Origin: a virus
IMG/VR virus record: IMGVR_UViG_3300008266_000125
Location: 1 to 41,822 of that record
Reading direction: 5' to 3' (one strand)
DNA: 41,822 bases
Part shown: piece by piece, positions 18,662 through 27,265 of the stretch
Numbering within the stretch: the first letter of the stretch is position 1
How the letters are laid out: each line of letters starts with the position of its first letter
Notes under the pieces: generated by a model
Database searches by the model: none
What the model saw: only the letters and a program-made list of their open reading frames with translations
Told to the model about the DNA's origin: nothing
Translations under genes and position numbers: made by a program

Positions 18662-19717
18662 TTAAGGTGCCGGAATAAATTCGAATTTACGAATCGAACT
18701 TGGTTTCGTTGTAATGTCACTATTGTAAGGAACAACGATTGCAAAGTCAAATGAAATTTGCCACATTTCAACCATTGTCGCCGTCAAATGACCAAGTCCG
18801 GACGCTTCCAATGTTGCTTTGTTGTCACATTTCGATTTGTATTGGATCCCAACCGGAAAAGGTAGTCCCGGCAATAAGTCTTGCGCCCATTCCGTTCCGT
18901 CCGTTGCCGTGTGTCCAAATTGTGAATCAAGATCAACACGCGTTAAAAGTCCAACACTTCCGTCCGGCATGAAATATCCGGTTGCTTGAACACCCGCGCC
19001 GTTTGTGATTCTATTTGAAAAAGTGAAATCTTTTCCAAAGAATTGGAACGCCGTGTTTGTTGCGTTCATGTCGGCTTGCGCTTGTAATCTTCTAACAACT
19101 GACATCACGCGGTGATTTCCAATCACTTTGATTGTCGGATCATTGAAGTCATCCGCGAAATTGATTGCATCAACATCGTTGAAAAAGAAATCAACTTGTG
19201 TTGGTTCAACTTGAATTGCATTTGCCGTTAATGTGTAAATGTCACCAACGATTGACGATCCATAAACTTGTGATTTGTTCGCGTCAAACGCCGAATCCAA
19301 ATCGTTTTCGATTTCTACTTTGAACGCTTCAACCGCTTCACGAATTTTTTTCGCCAAATCCGCTTGGTATGCGATTTCATTTTTCGCGTATTGCGACGGA
19401 ACCATCAAAATATTAGTTGACAATGTTTTCCAAGTCACACGAACCAAATCCGATTCCGATTGTCCACCGGTGATTGTACATGAACGAGCGTTTGAAATTG
19501 TGACAACGCCTTTTTGCATTACCGGGATGTCAAGGTTTCTCCCGACACTTGCGTTCGCTTGCGCGATTAAATCCGCCGAAACGATTGAACTTGGTGAATC
19601 CGTCATCGCCAACACAGACGTCAATATTCCGTCTTGTGAAATTCTTAATTCGTCGCGATCGTTGTTTGACGGGTACTTCGCGCGAATGTCTTGTAAAAAA
19701 GTTTTGATTAAACTCAT
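18662..19717 (-). CDS. Major capsid protein
   Basis: A 351-aa protein located after a scaffold-like gene and followed at once by a strong terminator, as expected for the most abundant virion protein. It has the mixed helix/strand pattern of HK97-fold capsids: a long helix (about residues 118-148, ADLAKKIREAVEAFKVE, leading into DLDSAF), then an A-domain-like region with PTIKVIGNHRVMSVVRRL (about 195-212), and a C-terminal strand set ending in IVVPYNSDI. There is no N-terminal scaffold domain to be cleaved; the scaffold is a separate gene. The call rests on synteny and fold pattern. Confidence 0.8.
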   Translation of the reverse strand: MSLIKTFLQDIRAKYPSNNDRDELRISQDGILTSVLAMTDSPSSIVSADLIAQANASVGRNLDIPVMQKGVVTISNARSCTITGGQSESDLVRVTWKTLSTNILMVPSQYAKNEIAYQADLAKKIREAVEAFKVEIENDLDSAFDANKSQVYGSSIVGDIYTLTANAIQVEPTQVDFFFNDVDAINFADDFNDPTIKVIGNHRVMSVVRRLQAQADMNATNTAFQFFGKDFTFSNRITNGAGVQATGYFMPDGSVGLLTRVDLDSQFGHTATDGTEWAQDLLPGLPFPVGIQYKSKCDNKATLEASGLGHLTATMVEMWQISFDFAIVVPYNSDITTKPSSIRKFEFIPAP

Positions 19718-19745
19718 GATTTTTTAAAAATTAAATGATTAAAAA

Positions 19746-20723
19746 TTATTTGATTGGCAATTCGGCAACTTTATATTCGTTATACGCTTGTGTTTTCAAA
19801 TCATTCCATCTTGGATCGCGGATTGTGATTCCCGCATTGTTCAACGCCTTTTCACATTCGTTGTTGAACTCCAATCGAGTTTTGAAATTTGTGTTTTCAA
19901 ACACAAGTTTTTGTGAACTTTTCCCGTCGGTTCCCGTAATTGTTTGAATATTTCCATTGATTTCCGTTTGCGCGCCACCGCCCTTGCTTGGTTCTTTTTC
20001 TAAAATGTCTTTTATAGCTTCAATACTTGACAACATAGCGAACGCGTCTTTCGGTTCGTATTTTACCGGATCAACAATTGGCAATTGTTTTTCATCCAAA
20101 AATATCAATTTCCCGTTTTCAATTTTTGAATTTGCAATCAATTGTTTTTTCACGTTATCAATCACCATGTTTTTCAATGAATCCGGAACTTTTGCATCAA
20201 ATTTCAGTTTTGCAAATGCGCTTTCGATTTCGCTTGTTTTCTGAAATGAAGTTGTTTGGTTCATCGCTTCCGACAACTTTGATTTATATTCCATTTCTGT
20301 TTGTTGCCATTGTTGTTTGGCTTGATCGAACATTTCTTGAACGTGTTTTCCACCACCTTCATTCGTTAATTTCGCAATTCTTGATTCCAATTCCTTCACC
20401 TTTTCATCCTTCGATAATGAATCCTTTTGAGTTCTCAACGTTTTCAATTCCGTCAAAGATCTTTTTATTAATTCATAGGTTTTTTCTTTTGATCCGTCTT
20501 CCTTTGTTCCCGGTGCTTCACCAAGAATTTCCAACACGTCTTGATCATATCTTGAATGAACGTTTTTGATTTCGGCGTCGAATTTTTCTTGATAAATCAA
20601 TGACGCTTTGTTTTCAATGGTTTTTTTGATTGGTTCCAATTCAACAAGGTTTGGCAAAATTTGTTCCACCAATTCCGGTTGTTTTCCAATTGCTTCGATA
20701 ATTAATTCTTTTGTAATTTCCAT
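19746..20723 (-). CDS. Capsid scaffold protein
   Basis: A 325-aa, highly charged, Lys/Glu-rich helical protein directly upstream of the capsid gene. Residues about 85-165 are strongly coiled-coil-like (SKDEKVKELESRIAKLTNE, then FDQAKQQWQQ). The C-terminal region has a Gly-rich linker (KGGGAQTEING) and a short basic helical tail ending NEYKVAELPIK. These are features of scaffolding proteins that template the procapsid and are then expelled. No protease motif is visible, so maturation cleavage is not evident from this gene. Confidence 0.75.
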   Translation of the reverse strand: MEITKELIIEAIGKQPELVEQILPNLVELEPIKKTIENKASLIYQEKFDAEIKNVHSRYDQDVLEILGEAPGTKEDGSKEKTYELIKRSLTELKTLRTQKDSLSKDEKVKELESRIAKLTNEGGGKHVQEMFDQAKQQWQQTEMEYKSKLSEAMNQTTSFQKTSEIESAFAKLKFDAKVPDSLKNMVIDNVKKQLIANSKIENGKLIFLDEKQLPIVDPVKYEPKDAFAMLSSIEAIKDILEKEPSKGGGAQTEINGNIQTITGTDGKSSQKLVFENTNFKTRLEFNNECEKALNNAGITIRDPRWNDLKTQAYNEYKVAELPIK

Positions 20724-20762
20724 GTTATTCCCTTTTTAATGGATTGATAATTTGTTTGTTTG

Positions 20763-21368
20763 CTATTCTTGTGACGATTCTTGTTCGTTTTTCCAAGTGA
20801 TCAAAGTTGCTTTGATTTCGTCTTTTGCTTTTAAACCTGATAAATCGATGTCATTGGCTTTTGCAAATGCTTTCATCGCTTCGATTGTTTCACCATTTTC
20901 AAATGGATTTGGGACGTCTTTTTTGGCTTTTGAACCCGTTGGTTCATTCACTTTGTTTTCGTCTAAATTCGCCAATTTTTCTTCAACAATCTTTTCGGCT
21001 TTTTCATTTGCGCGCGCTTCAACCAATGCGTCAATTTCTTGTTGTGACATTGATCCGTTTTTTGTTTCCGTTTCAATTGCTTCACCAATTTGGTTTGTTG
21101 GGTTGTGGACAACAATGATTTTGTTGTAACCTAAATAACCAAAGTTTTTTTCGATTTTCTCAAACGCAACTTTATTAAAGATTTGCGGAATGACTTTCAC
21201 TTGATTTTTCGGTTGTCCCGGACGATCAATGATTTGGATCAATAGAACGTGAAAATGTTTTGATTCTTTTTCACTTACTTGTTCCACTACTTTTGACACT
21301 TGATTTTCGTCAAGTGCTTTCATTTCTTTGATTGCTTGATCAAAGTTGTTTGCTTGAACTTTTTTCAT
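20763..21368 (-). CDS. Head-region protein with C-terminal HeH/SAP-like motif
   Basis: A 201-aa protein between portal and scaffold. The N-terminal half is globular (FHVLLIQIIDRPGQPKNQVK, then a YNKIIVVHNP strand). The middle is a Glu/Ala/Lys-rich helix (about 115-140). The C-terminus forms a helix-extended-loop-helix pattern (IEAMKAFAKANDIDLSGLK, then KDEIKATLITWKN) reminiscent of HeH/SAP DNA-binding modules. It could be a minor head protein, portal accessory or DNA-organising factor. Confidence 0.5.
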   Translation of the reverse strand: MKKVQANNFDQAIKEMKALDENQVSKVVEQVSEKESKHFHVLLIQIIDRPGQPKNQVKVIPQIFNKVAFEKIEKNFGYLGYNKIIVVHNPTNQIGEAIETETKNGSMSQQEIDALVEARANEKAEKIVEEKLANLDENKVNEPTGSKAKKDVPNPFENGETIEAMKAFAKANDIDLSGLKAKDEIKATLITWKNEQESSQE

Positions 21369-21391
21369 TTTTATAAAAATTATTAATTAAA

Positions 21392-23389
21392 CTATTCTTT
21401 CAAACCAAGAATTTGCAACGCCGTTTGGCGATTAAAACCATAAATTTCAATCATAGTTGCAATTGCGGATTCGGATGACATTGTTCCCGCGCTAACCGCG
21501 CCAACGATCCCCAAAATACCTTGAACACCACCAACAGAACCACGCAAATTCGCTTGCGCGTCCAATTGTTCTTGCGTCACTTTCGGTTCATTTTCGTCAC
21601 CTTCCGTTCCTTGTGGGTTGTTTCTTGCTTGCTTTTCGTTGATCAATTCTTGATTGTAAATATTCAACGTCTGTTTTATTATTTCGATTCTTTTCCAATA
21701 TTCCAACGAACTTCCGAAATTCAAAATTGATGTGTTTTCGGTTTCAAATTTAGAAATAAATTTTAACAAATTGACTTTTAATGACAAATCAAAATCATCA
21801 ACAACGTTTTCCGCCTTCAATTCGACACATTCTTTGATCGATAACATCGGGAACGGATCCAAATCAAGCAACATCAAATTTTTTTTCATTTTTTGCGCGT
21901 TGCCTTTGTATTTCGTTTCGATTAATTGTCGATAAATGTTCAATTGTTCTTCAACCGGCAATCCAATTTTTTTTGCGTTTTCAAATCTTTTTTGCAAATC
22001 GTCTTCACTTACCAAATAGAATTCCGTTCCGAAATTCGCTTCAACTGAAATAGAAACATTTTGATAAATCATTTTTGAAGCGGTTTGGACAATCCAAACA
22101 AACAACGCGTCCAATTCATCTTTCGTTCGGATCAAGATTGATTCCATTGAAACGAATGATCCTTTGACTTGTAATTCGTTAAACGCTTCGTTTGTCATTC
22201 CATTAATTCCAACGGATTTGACACGAATTTCCATTTCCAATTCATTCAACTTTTCCGGAACATATTTCAATTTGTCCGTGTCCGGGAAAATCATTTTGAA
22301 AACATTTGATCCATCATTCAATGATTTATCCGATTGAACTTTGATTCCAATGTGTGTTCCCGGAAAAATATGTTGTCCGCCGTCGGCACCACCGCAAGCC
22401 GTGCAATCTTTCCAAATTGTTCGTTCTTGTCCGTCGCGAGGTTCAACAATCGTTTCCGATACTTTCCCCCCTTGACAATCCGGATTTGGACATTTTTTGA
22501 TCGGTGCTTCCGTGACCGGAAATGGCGCGTAATGGTCAACATAATTTCGATAAATATCGAACAACGTCCAATCTTCAAATTTTGACAATGCCGACGTAAA
22601 CGCAACACGTCTTTTGAATTTGTTTTTTGACGTTCCGGTTTTAATAAATGACTTTGCGGGACAATATCCAATTTTGTGAATTTCTTCCGATACAAATTCA
22701 ACAAAATCCGTGTCCGAATCTTTTTTGAACACGAAAAATGTTTGATCATCATAAACGGAAAAAAACGTCGTTGTGACGTTTGGTTTTGTTTCGTGTTTTT
22801 GTACTGAATGAATAAATGAAATGTATTCCAAATTTCCTTCATCATCTTTGAATTTGGCGTCAACCAATCTTGATGAATCAATGAAAATCAAATAAGGTTT
22901 TCCGTTTTCGTCATAATCTAAAACAACGAATGAATTTGGTTTGTTTTTGAAAACTTTTTGCGCGTGTTTTTCAATCCACTTTGCCGGCTCCGATTCTTGC
23001 ATCCATTCCGACAACAATTTGACGTCTTGGTTTGAATCGAAATTGAAATATTTATTTTTCCCGTCAAAGACTTTGAAATAGTCATTCAAAATTGAATCGG
23101 ACAATTGAACAACCGGCAAAGGATAACGCGCAAATTCTTTCACGCGATCAAATTTTTTGTCGGAACGCTTTTTCATTTTTGACATCAAGGTTCCCCAATA
23201 TGGTTCACCATTCAATTCATTTTCCGACATTACTTCCGTAAAAACACGCAATTGTGATTCGTGAATTTTTACGTCATTGATTTGTTCTTTTGATTCGGGC
23301 GAAATTATTGTCGCCTTTGCCGTTTCTTTGTTCAACTTCTTTGTGTTACTTTTTTGAAATTTCGATTCCGTTCCAATCAAATTCGTCAT
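21392..23389 (-). CDS. Portal protein with zinc-ribbon-like insertion
   Basis: A 665-aa protein; the ATG at 23389 is chosen over an upstream TTG. It overlaps the preceding 63-aa gene by 44 nt. Size, position downstream of the terminase and a long helical stem region support a portal, the dodecameric ring through which DNA is packaged. Around residues 297-330 there is an insertion with two cysteine pairs (KKCPNPDCQGGK and DCTACGGADGG), a likely zinc ribbon rare in portals from other phage groups. The C-terminus (about 610-660) is Gln/Asn-rich and hydrophobic, ending in a helix with YGFNRQTALQILGL. Confidence 0.75.
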   Translation of the reverse strand: MTNLIGTESKFQKSNTKKLNKETAKATIISPESKEQINDVKIHESQLRVFTEVMSENELNGEPYWGTLMSKMKKRSDKKFDRVKEFARYPLPVVQLSDSILNDYFKVFDGKNKYFNFDSNQDVKLLSEWMQESEPAKWIEKHAQKVFKNKPNSFVVLDYDENGKPYLIFIDSSRLVDAKFKDDEGNLEYISFIHSVQKHETKPNVTTTFFSVYDDQTFFVFKKDSDTDFVEFVSEEIHKIGYCPAKSFIKTGTSKNKFKRRVAFTSALSKFEDWTLFDIYRNYVDHYAPFPVTEAPIKKCPNPDCQGGKVSETIVEPRDGQERTIWKDCTACGGADGGQHIFPGTHIGIKVQSDKSLNDGSNVFKMIFPDTDKLKYVPEKLNELEMEIRVKSVGINGMTNEAFNELQVKGSFVSMESILIRTKDELDALFVWIVQTASKMIYQNVSISVEANFGTEFYLVSEDDLQKRFENAKKIGLPVEEQLNIYRQLIETKYKGNAQKMKKNLMLLDLDPFPMLSIKECVELKAENVVDDFDLSLKVNLLKFISKFETENTSILNFGSSLEYWKRIEIIKQTLNIYNQELINEKQARNNPQGTEGDENEPKVTQEQLDAQANLRGSVGGVQGILGIVGAVSAGTMSSESAIATMIEIYGFNRQTALQILGLKE

Positions 23390-23537
23390 CCGCCAATTCA
23401 AATCGCGAGTTTGGCAACTTCAACAATTTGTTCGCTTGGTCAATTTCGAATTTTTGAACTTTTGGTTCCTTTGTGTCTTTCGCGATCAAACCAACTTGAT
23501 GTTTTTTCACGCCTTGAATTTCTTGTTTTTTAGCCAT
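23346..23537 (-). CDS. Small basic protein upstream of portal
   Basis: A 63-aa, Lys-rich protein (AKKQEIQGVKKHQVG near the N-terminus) with an acidic C-terminus (ELADDEFDWNG). It lies between the 204-aa virion protein and the portal and overlaps the portal start by 44 nt, implying coupled translation. No family recognised; possibly a small head or assembly factor. Confidence 0.5.
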   Translation of the reverse strand: MAKKQEIQGVKKHQVGLIAKDTKEPKVQKFEIDQANKLLKLPNSRFELADDEFDWNGIEISKK

Positions 23538-23559
23538 GATAAAAGGAATTAAAAAACAA

Positions 23560-24174
23560 TTACAATTCCGTTAATGGATTGAAATTTGGTTTGATAATTT
23601 CCAAATCATCCGACCAACCTTCCGACAATTGGAATGACATATTCACAATGTCTTTCGATCCATAACCGGAATTCGAACGATCCGAAACGAAAACCGATTG
23701 AATCGGGAATCCTTTTTTCTGATCCGTTGACACTTTCACAACTGCGATTCGTCCACCTTGTAAAAACAAATAGACAACCAAGTTTTTTTCACACATCAAT
23801 TTTTTCATTGCTTTTTCAGTTACCGACGGCAACGATTTGAAAACACATGAAAACGATGACGGGTTCACACCTTCGATTTCTTCAACACCATTCATTGTCG
23901 AGTTATCACCACCACCATTCGTGATTGCTTCACCCGCTTCAATAACCGGATCACCACCAATGATCGGCGTCACAACAATTTTCGTGTTGTCCGTTGCCGT
24001 CATTTTAGCTTGCCAAACCGATAAATTCAAAATATCCGTCGCCGGCGTTCCACCCGCGTCAAATAAATCACCAACCCTTTGGAATCCCAAACGTTGGATT
24101 TGTTTCAAATCAACACCACAATTTTCCGCGACGATTTCCGTCAATGCGCTTGGTGCGGGACAATTACAATCCAT
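23560..24174 (-). CDS. Virion protein, candidate major tail (tube) protein
   Basis: A 204-aa protein from the ATG at 24174. It is first in the head operon, behind its own promoter. The N-terminus is Cys-rich (MDCNCPAPSALTEIVAENCG), followed by a Gly/Thr-rich beta region (KIVVTPIIGG, GGGDNSTMNGVEEIEG) and a C-terminal strand pair (GWSDDLEIIKPNFNPL). This pattern matches proteins I associate with the major tail protein of Bacteroidota siphophages. No other tube candidate sits in the usual place between the tail terminator and tape measure. A head decoration protein is the main alternative. Confidence 0.5.
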   Translation of the reverse strand: MDCNCPAPSALTEIVAENCGVDLKQIQRLGFQRVGDLFDAGGTPATDILNLSVWQAKMTATDNTKIVVTPIIGGDPVIEAGEAITNGGGDNSTMNGVEEIEGVNPSSFSCVFKSLPSVTEKAMKKLMCEKNLVVYLFLQGGRIAVVKVSTDQKKGFPIQSVFVSDRSNSGYGSKDIVNMSFQLSEGWSDDLEIIKPNFNPLTEL

Positions 24175-24238
24175 AATCAATAAATTTAAGTTACTATTTT
24201 TTAAAAGTTTCGCGACCGCTATCCCTTTGAAGTCTTGA

Positions 24239-24267
24239 CAAATTTATACAAAAAATTTCAATATCAA
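24239..24267 (-). promoter_or_regulatory. Late promoter of the head/tail operon
   Basis: Minus-strand TTG (24265-24267), 18-bp spacer, TAAATTTG (24239-24246), matching the Bacteroidota TTG/TAnnTTTG pattern. It lies just after the terminator of the exported-protein gene and gives a leader of about 58 nt before the 204-aa virion gene. Confidence 0.75.
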
Positions 24268-24276
24268 TAAAATAAA

Positions 24277-24307
24277 AAAATCCAACACGTTGAATGTGTT
24301 GGATTTT
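24277..24307 (-). terminator. Intrinsic terminator of the moron gene
   Basis: A perfect 12-bp stem (arms 24277-24288 and 24296-24307) with a 7-nt loop, followed on the minus strand by TTTATTTTATTG. It isolates the exported-protein gene from the head operon, whose promoter begins about 10 bp further on. Confidence 0.9.
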
Positions 24308-24328
24308 GATTTTATATTTGGTGATTTC

Positions 24329-24784
24329 TTATTCTAATTTGGCGACAAAAAAGGCGGGATCTTTTATGTTTGTTAAATCTATCCGACCGGAATCCGTCTT
24401 CATTGTTATCGATTTGACGGGACTTTTTTTCAACGTTTCTTTTTGTTTGTCGGTAAGTAAGAAAACGAACATCGAATTGGATCCACAATGAATTCCGTTT
24501 TTGTTTGTCATGACGACTTTGTTTCCGTCATCCAATACAAATTCGATTTGGCTTTGGTTGGTGATGCAATACGAAACCGCGTCCAACTTTGCCGACATCA
24601 TCGTTTCGCCGTGAATTGTTTTCAGTTCAACAACGAATGGAATTGTGTTTTCATCCGTTCCAAATGCCAATGTCGATTTGATTTCCATTTTTTCGAAATC
24701 TTCTTTGATCACATCAACTTGTTTTTCCATTGCGACCGCCGAAAACATCGTTCCAACGAGCGCGACAATTAAGATTTTTTTCAT
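24329..24784 (-). CDS. Exported moron protein (signal peptide, 151 aa)
   Basis: A 151-aa protein with a clear Sec signal peptide: MKK, a hydrophobic core to about residue 14, and an SAVA site, so cleavage is expected after Ala18. There is no lipobox. The mature part (~133 aa) is beta-rich and contains exactly two cysteines (SYC and HCG), which could form a disulfide in the periplasm. The gene lies between terL and the head genes but has its own promoter, whose -33 element overlaps the terL stop, and its own terminator. That is the hallmark of a moron. No family recognised; superinfection exclusion or host envelope modification are plausible but unproven roles. Confidence 0.8.
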   Translation of the reverse strand: MKKILIVALVGTMFSAVAMEKQVDVIKEDFEKMEIKSTLAFGTDENTIPFVVELKTIHGETMMSAKLDAVSYCITNQSQIEFVLDDGNKVVMTNKNGIHCGSNSMFVFLLTDKQKETLKKSPVKSITMKTDSGRIDLTNIKDPAFFVAKLE

Positions 24785-24816
24785 GTTTTTTTGCTTTTTA
24801 ATTATACAATAGATTT

Positions 24817-24845
24817 CAAATGTAATAAATTTATTTTAATATCAA
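24817..24845 (-). promoter_or_regulatory. Promoter of the exported moron gene
   Basis: Minus-strand TTG (24843-24845), 18-bp spacer, TACATTTG (24817-24824). The TTG overlaps the TGA stop codon of terL. Expected transcription start is about 26 nt before the ATG at 24784. Confidence 0.75.
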
Positions 24846-26353
24846 CCGAATGTGACTTCAACTTCATTGTCGGTGATTAAATGTTCATGAACGGCGTATG
24901 TCAAAACATCAACCATGTCATCATGTGTGTCGTTCGGGAAATTACAACATTGATCAATGAACGATTCATTCCAATTTCCTTGAATCAAAACCACTTTTCC
25001 GGATGCCAACAATGGTTGAATGTTTTCAACGCGTGTCATCTTACCAAACGAAACAACTTTTGAATTGATCTTTCGGCAATTGAATGATCCATAATTCGGT
25101 GATTTTAACATTGAATAAAATCCAAACCCGGACGCCTTCATTTCAATCCAAACGGATGACGTTGATCGATAACCGGACGAACGCAAGAACGGAACAACGA
25201 AATCCAAATATTCGTTCAATTCTTTTCGAACACCATTGCAATTGAAGACATACAATTTCCCGTTGTAAAATGATGTTACCATTTGCGCGGATTCATCGTT
25301 TCTTGAATCATCTGTGAACGCGCCATCGATCCAAAAGTCTTTTTTTATTTGTAGCGGGTTGAATGGCAATTCGGATTCCTTCATGATCGGAAACCATTCG
25401 CGTTTCAATTTGTTCCCGGATGCCGGCGACGGACGTTGTTGGTTCAACGATGCGTGTGTTGTTGGGTTCGTTTCTTTTACCTTCAAAAGTTTTTTCGCTG
25501 AATGTTTCTTTTCCCATAAGGCTTCACCGATTTCACGCGGATCATCATATTCCATCGCATTTGACATTGGTAGTTTATCTTCTTTCAATGCTTGCAAACA
25601 AATGATCGTCCATTCTTTCGCTTCGCTTTCGTTGTAATGTTTATTTTTTGGATTGAATAATCGTCCCGCCAAATCGTCTTCATGCCATCTTGTAAAAAGC
25701 ATTAAGACACGCGAATCATTGTGAAGACGTGTCGAAAAAACGTCATTGTACCAATCCCACAACGTTTCGCGATATGTTTCCGAATTGGCTTGTTTTCTGT
25801 CTTTGATTGGATCATCGATGATTCCAAAGTCAATTGGATCACCGGTCAATTGTCCACCGATTGAAACCGCTTTGAAAAATCCTTTGTGACCAATCGTTTC
25901 AAAAAATGTGTTGTTTCTCAATTCGTTCCCGCCTTCAATACCTTTTGACGGCAACATCACGCCCGGATAAATTTCACGGAATTTGTCCGAATCGATAATG
26001 TCTTGACATTTACGATTGAACTTTGACGCCAATTTGTCGGAATAAGACGCGACAACGATTTTCGCTTTTGGATTGGAACCAAGTATTTTCGCCGGCGTGA
26101 TTTCGGATGACATCGTTGATTTTGTGTGTTGTGGGGGCATGAAAATAGCTAATTTATTGATTTTGCCTTCAATCCATTCGTCCAATTTTCCCATCACCAA
26201 ATGATGAAACCATTCGATGTCATATTCCGGGAACATGAACGTTGTGAAATGCGTCAATTTTCTTTTGGCTAATTGTCCATGAATGATCCTTTGTTCCTTC
26301 AATTTATCAAGAATTTCAGAACGCGTCAATTTCTTTGAATTATCGTCCGTCAT
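24842..26353 (-). CDS. terL: Terminase large subunit
   Basis: A 503-aa packaging motor. The ATPase Walker A is a degenerate loop PPQHTKS at residues 73-79, followed by Walker B DFGIIDDP with Asp180-Asp181. The C-terminal nuclease half carries the acidic clusters expected for an RNase H-like fold (WIDGAFTDDS, SVWIEMKASG, and HDDMVDVLTYAV near residue 485). It pumps DNA into the procapsid through the portal and cuts the concatemer. It overlaps terS by 14 nt. The stop codon doubles as part of the promoter of the next gene. Confidence 0.95.
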   Translation of the reverse strand: MTDDNSKKLTRSEILDKLKEQRIIHGQLAKRKLTHFTTFMFPEYDIEWFHHLVMGKLDEWIEGKINKLAIFMPPQHTKSTMSSEITPAKILGSNPKAKIVVASYSDKLASKFNRKCQDIIDSDKFREIYPGVMLPSKGIEGGNELRNNTFFETIGHKGFFKAVSIGGQLTGDPIDFGIIDDPIKDRKQANSETYRETLWDWYNDVFSTRLHNDSRVLMLFTRWHEDDLAGRLFNPKNKHYNESEAKEWTIICLQALKEDKLPMSNAMEYDDPREIGEALWEKKHSAKKLLKVKETNPTTHASLNQQRPSPASGNKLKREWFPIMKESELPFNPLQIKKDFWIDGAFTDDSRNDESAQMVTSFYNGKLYVFNCNGVRKELNEYLDFVVPFLRSSGYRSTSSVWIEMKASGFGFYSMLKSPNYGSFNCRKINSKVVSFGKMTRVENIQPLLASGKVVLIQGNWNESFIDQCCNFPNDTHDDMVDVLTYAVHEHLITDNEVEVTFG

Positions 26354-26753
26354 TGATCTTTTTCGTTGTTTGGTTCAACATTTGAATCAATTCGTCATCG
26401 GTTGCGTCTTTCAACTGATCTTCAAATTTCGATTTGTCTTGTATCTGAACGAATCTTCCGAATCCTTCTTGACGTGCCAAACGTTCTAAAACGAAATGAA
26501 TTGACTTTTCCGATTTGTTTTTCAAATGAAACGCCAATCCTTCTTTTGCAAGATCAATCATTTCACCTTTTCGCAATTCGTCGATTTTGTCACGCAATGG
26601 TTTATCGTTCTTTAACCAATCATAAATCGTTTGTCTTGATACGCCAAGCGCGCCCGCCATGTCCGAAATATTTCCGACCGCTTGTTCCGCCGTTTTCCAA
26701 ATGACTTTTTTTGACGGCTTCTTTGGAAACTTTTTTCCCTTTTCGTTTTCCAT
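26340..26753 (-). CDS. terS: Terminase small subunit
   Basis: A 137-aa protein with a basic N-terminus and a helix-turn-helix at about residues 27-48 (NISDMAGALGVSRQTIYDWL), followed by helical oligomerisation segments and an acidic C-terminus. This is the architecture of small terminase subunits, which recognise the packaging site and recruit TerL. It overlaps terL by 14 nt. A 175-bp non-coding gap lies upstream and could contain the pac/cos site. Confidence 0.85.
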   Translation of the reverse strand: MENEKGKKFPKKPSKKVIWKTAEQAVGNISDMAGALGVSRQTIYDWLKNDKPLRDKIDELRKGEMIDLAKEGLAFHLKNKSEKSIHFVLERLARQEGFGRFVQIQDKSKFEDQLKDATDDELIQMLNQTTKKINDGR

Positions 26754-26928
26754 GATAATTGATTTTGAATTATTAATAATAAAATGAACTTTTTATTGAA
26801 CAAAATGATGATTTGTCGTCCGTGTGATCCATTAATCTTTGCGAATTTATCACAATTTATTTCGTTTTTTTTTAAATTGTCAAGTATGTAAACACGGAAT
26901 TTTGGTCATTTTGCTTTTGTAAAGATAC

Positions 26929-27261
26929 TTAATTCTTTGATTTACTGATTTTTACACTTTGAATTTCATCACCAACAAAACAAATTCGTTCGGTTGATTC
27001 CTTCAACATTTGGAACGCTTTTGAACACTTTGTGATCGGTTCTTTGAATTGTGACAATCCTTTTGAAAAATTTATGTTCGTTTCTTGTAATTTTTTGACG
27101 ATGCTTTGTGTTTGCAATTCGACGTTCCATTGTTTTAGTCGGGCGATCGTTTCGTTCACTTCTTTCAATTCGCCGTTGCGGAATTCTTTTTTCAGTTTTA
27201 GCAATTGAATCTTTTTCGCTTCTAATTTTGCCAATCTTTGATCAATGATAAAATTTCCCAT
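26929..27261 (-). CDS. Coiled-coil protein of the early-late junction
   Basis: A 110-aa, Lys/Glu-rich helical protein (RLAKLEAKKIQLLKLKKEF near the start). It is the second gene after the late promoter, 4 nt after the preceding gene. No domain recognised. Its place ahead of terS would suit a late regulator or packaging accessory factor, but nothing in the sequence proves this. The 175 bp after it hold no gene that I can support. Confidence 0.55.
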   Translation of the reverse strand: MGNFIIDQRLAKLEAKKIQLLKLKKEFRNGELKEVNETIARLKQWNVELQTQSIVKKLQETNINFSKGLSQFKEPITKCSKAFQMLKESTERICFVGDEIQSVKISKSKN

Positions 27262-27265
27262 GATT

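Noticed and set aside
22318-22881. 187-codon minus-strand frame inside the portal gene
   Set aside because: It is fully nested in the portal frame; composition is basic and irregular, with no start context or coupling.
26754-26928. Sigma70-like TTGACA (26878-26883) in the gap before terS
   Set aside because: Bacteroidota promoters do not use this box and no TAnnTTTG element follows; the gap may instead hold a packaging site, but no repeats stand out to support one.
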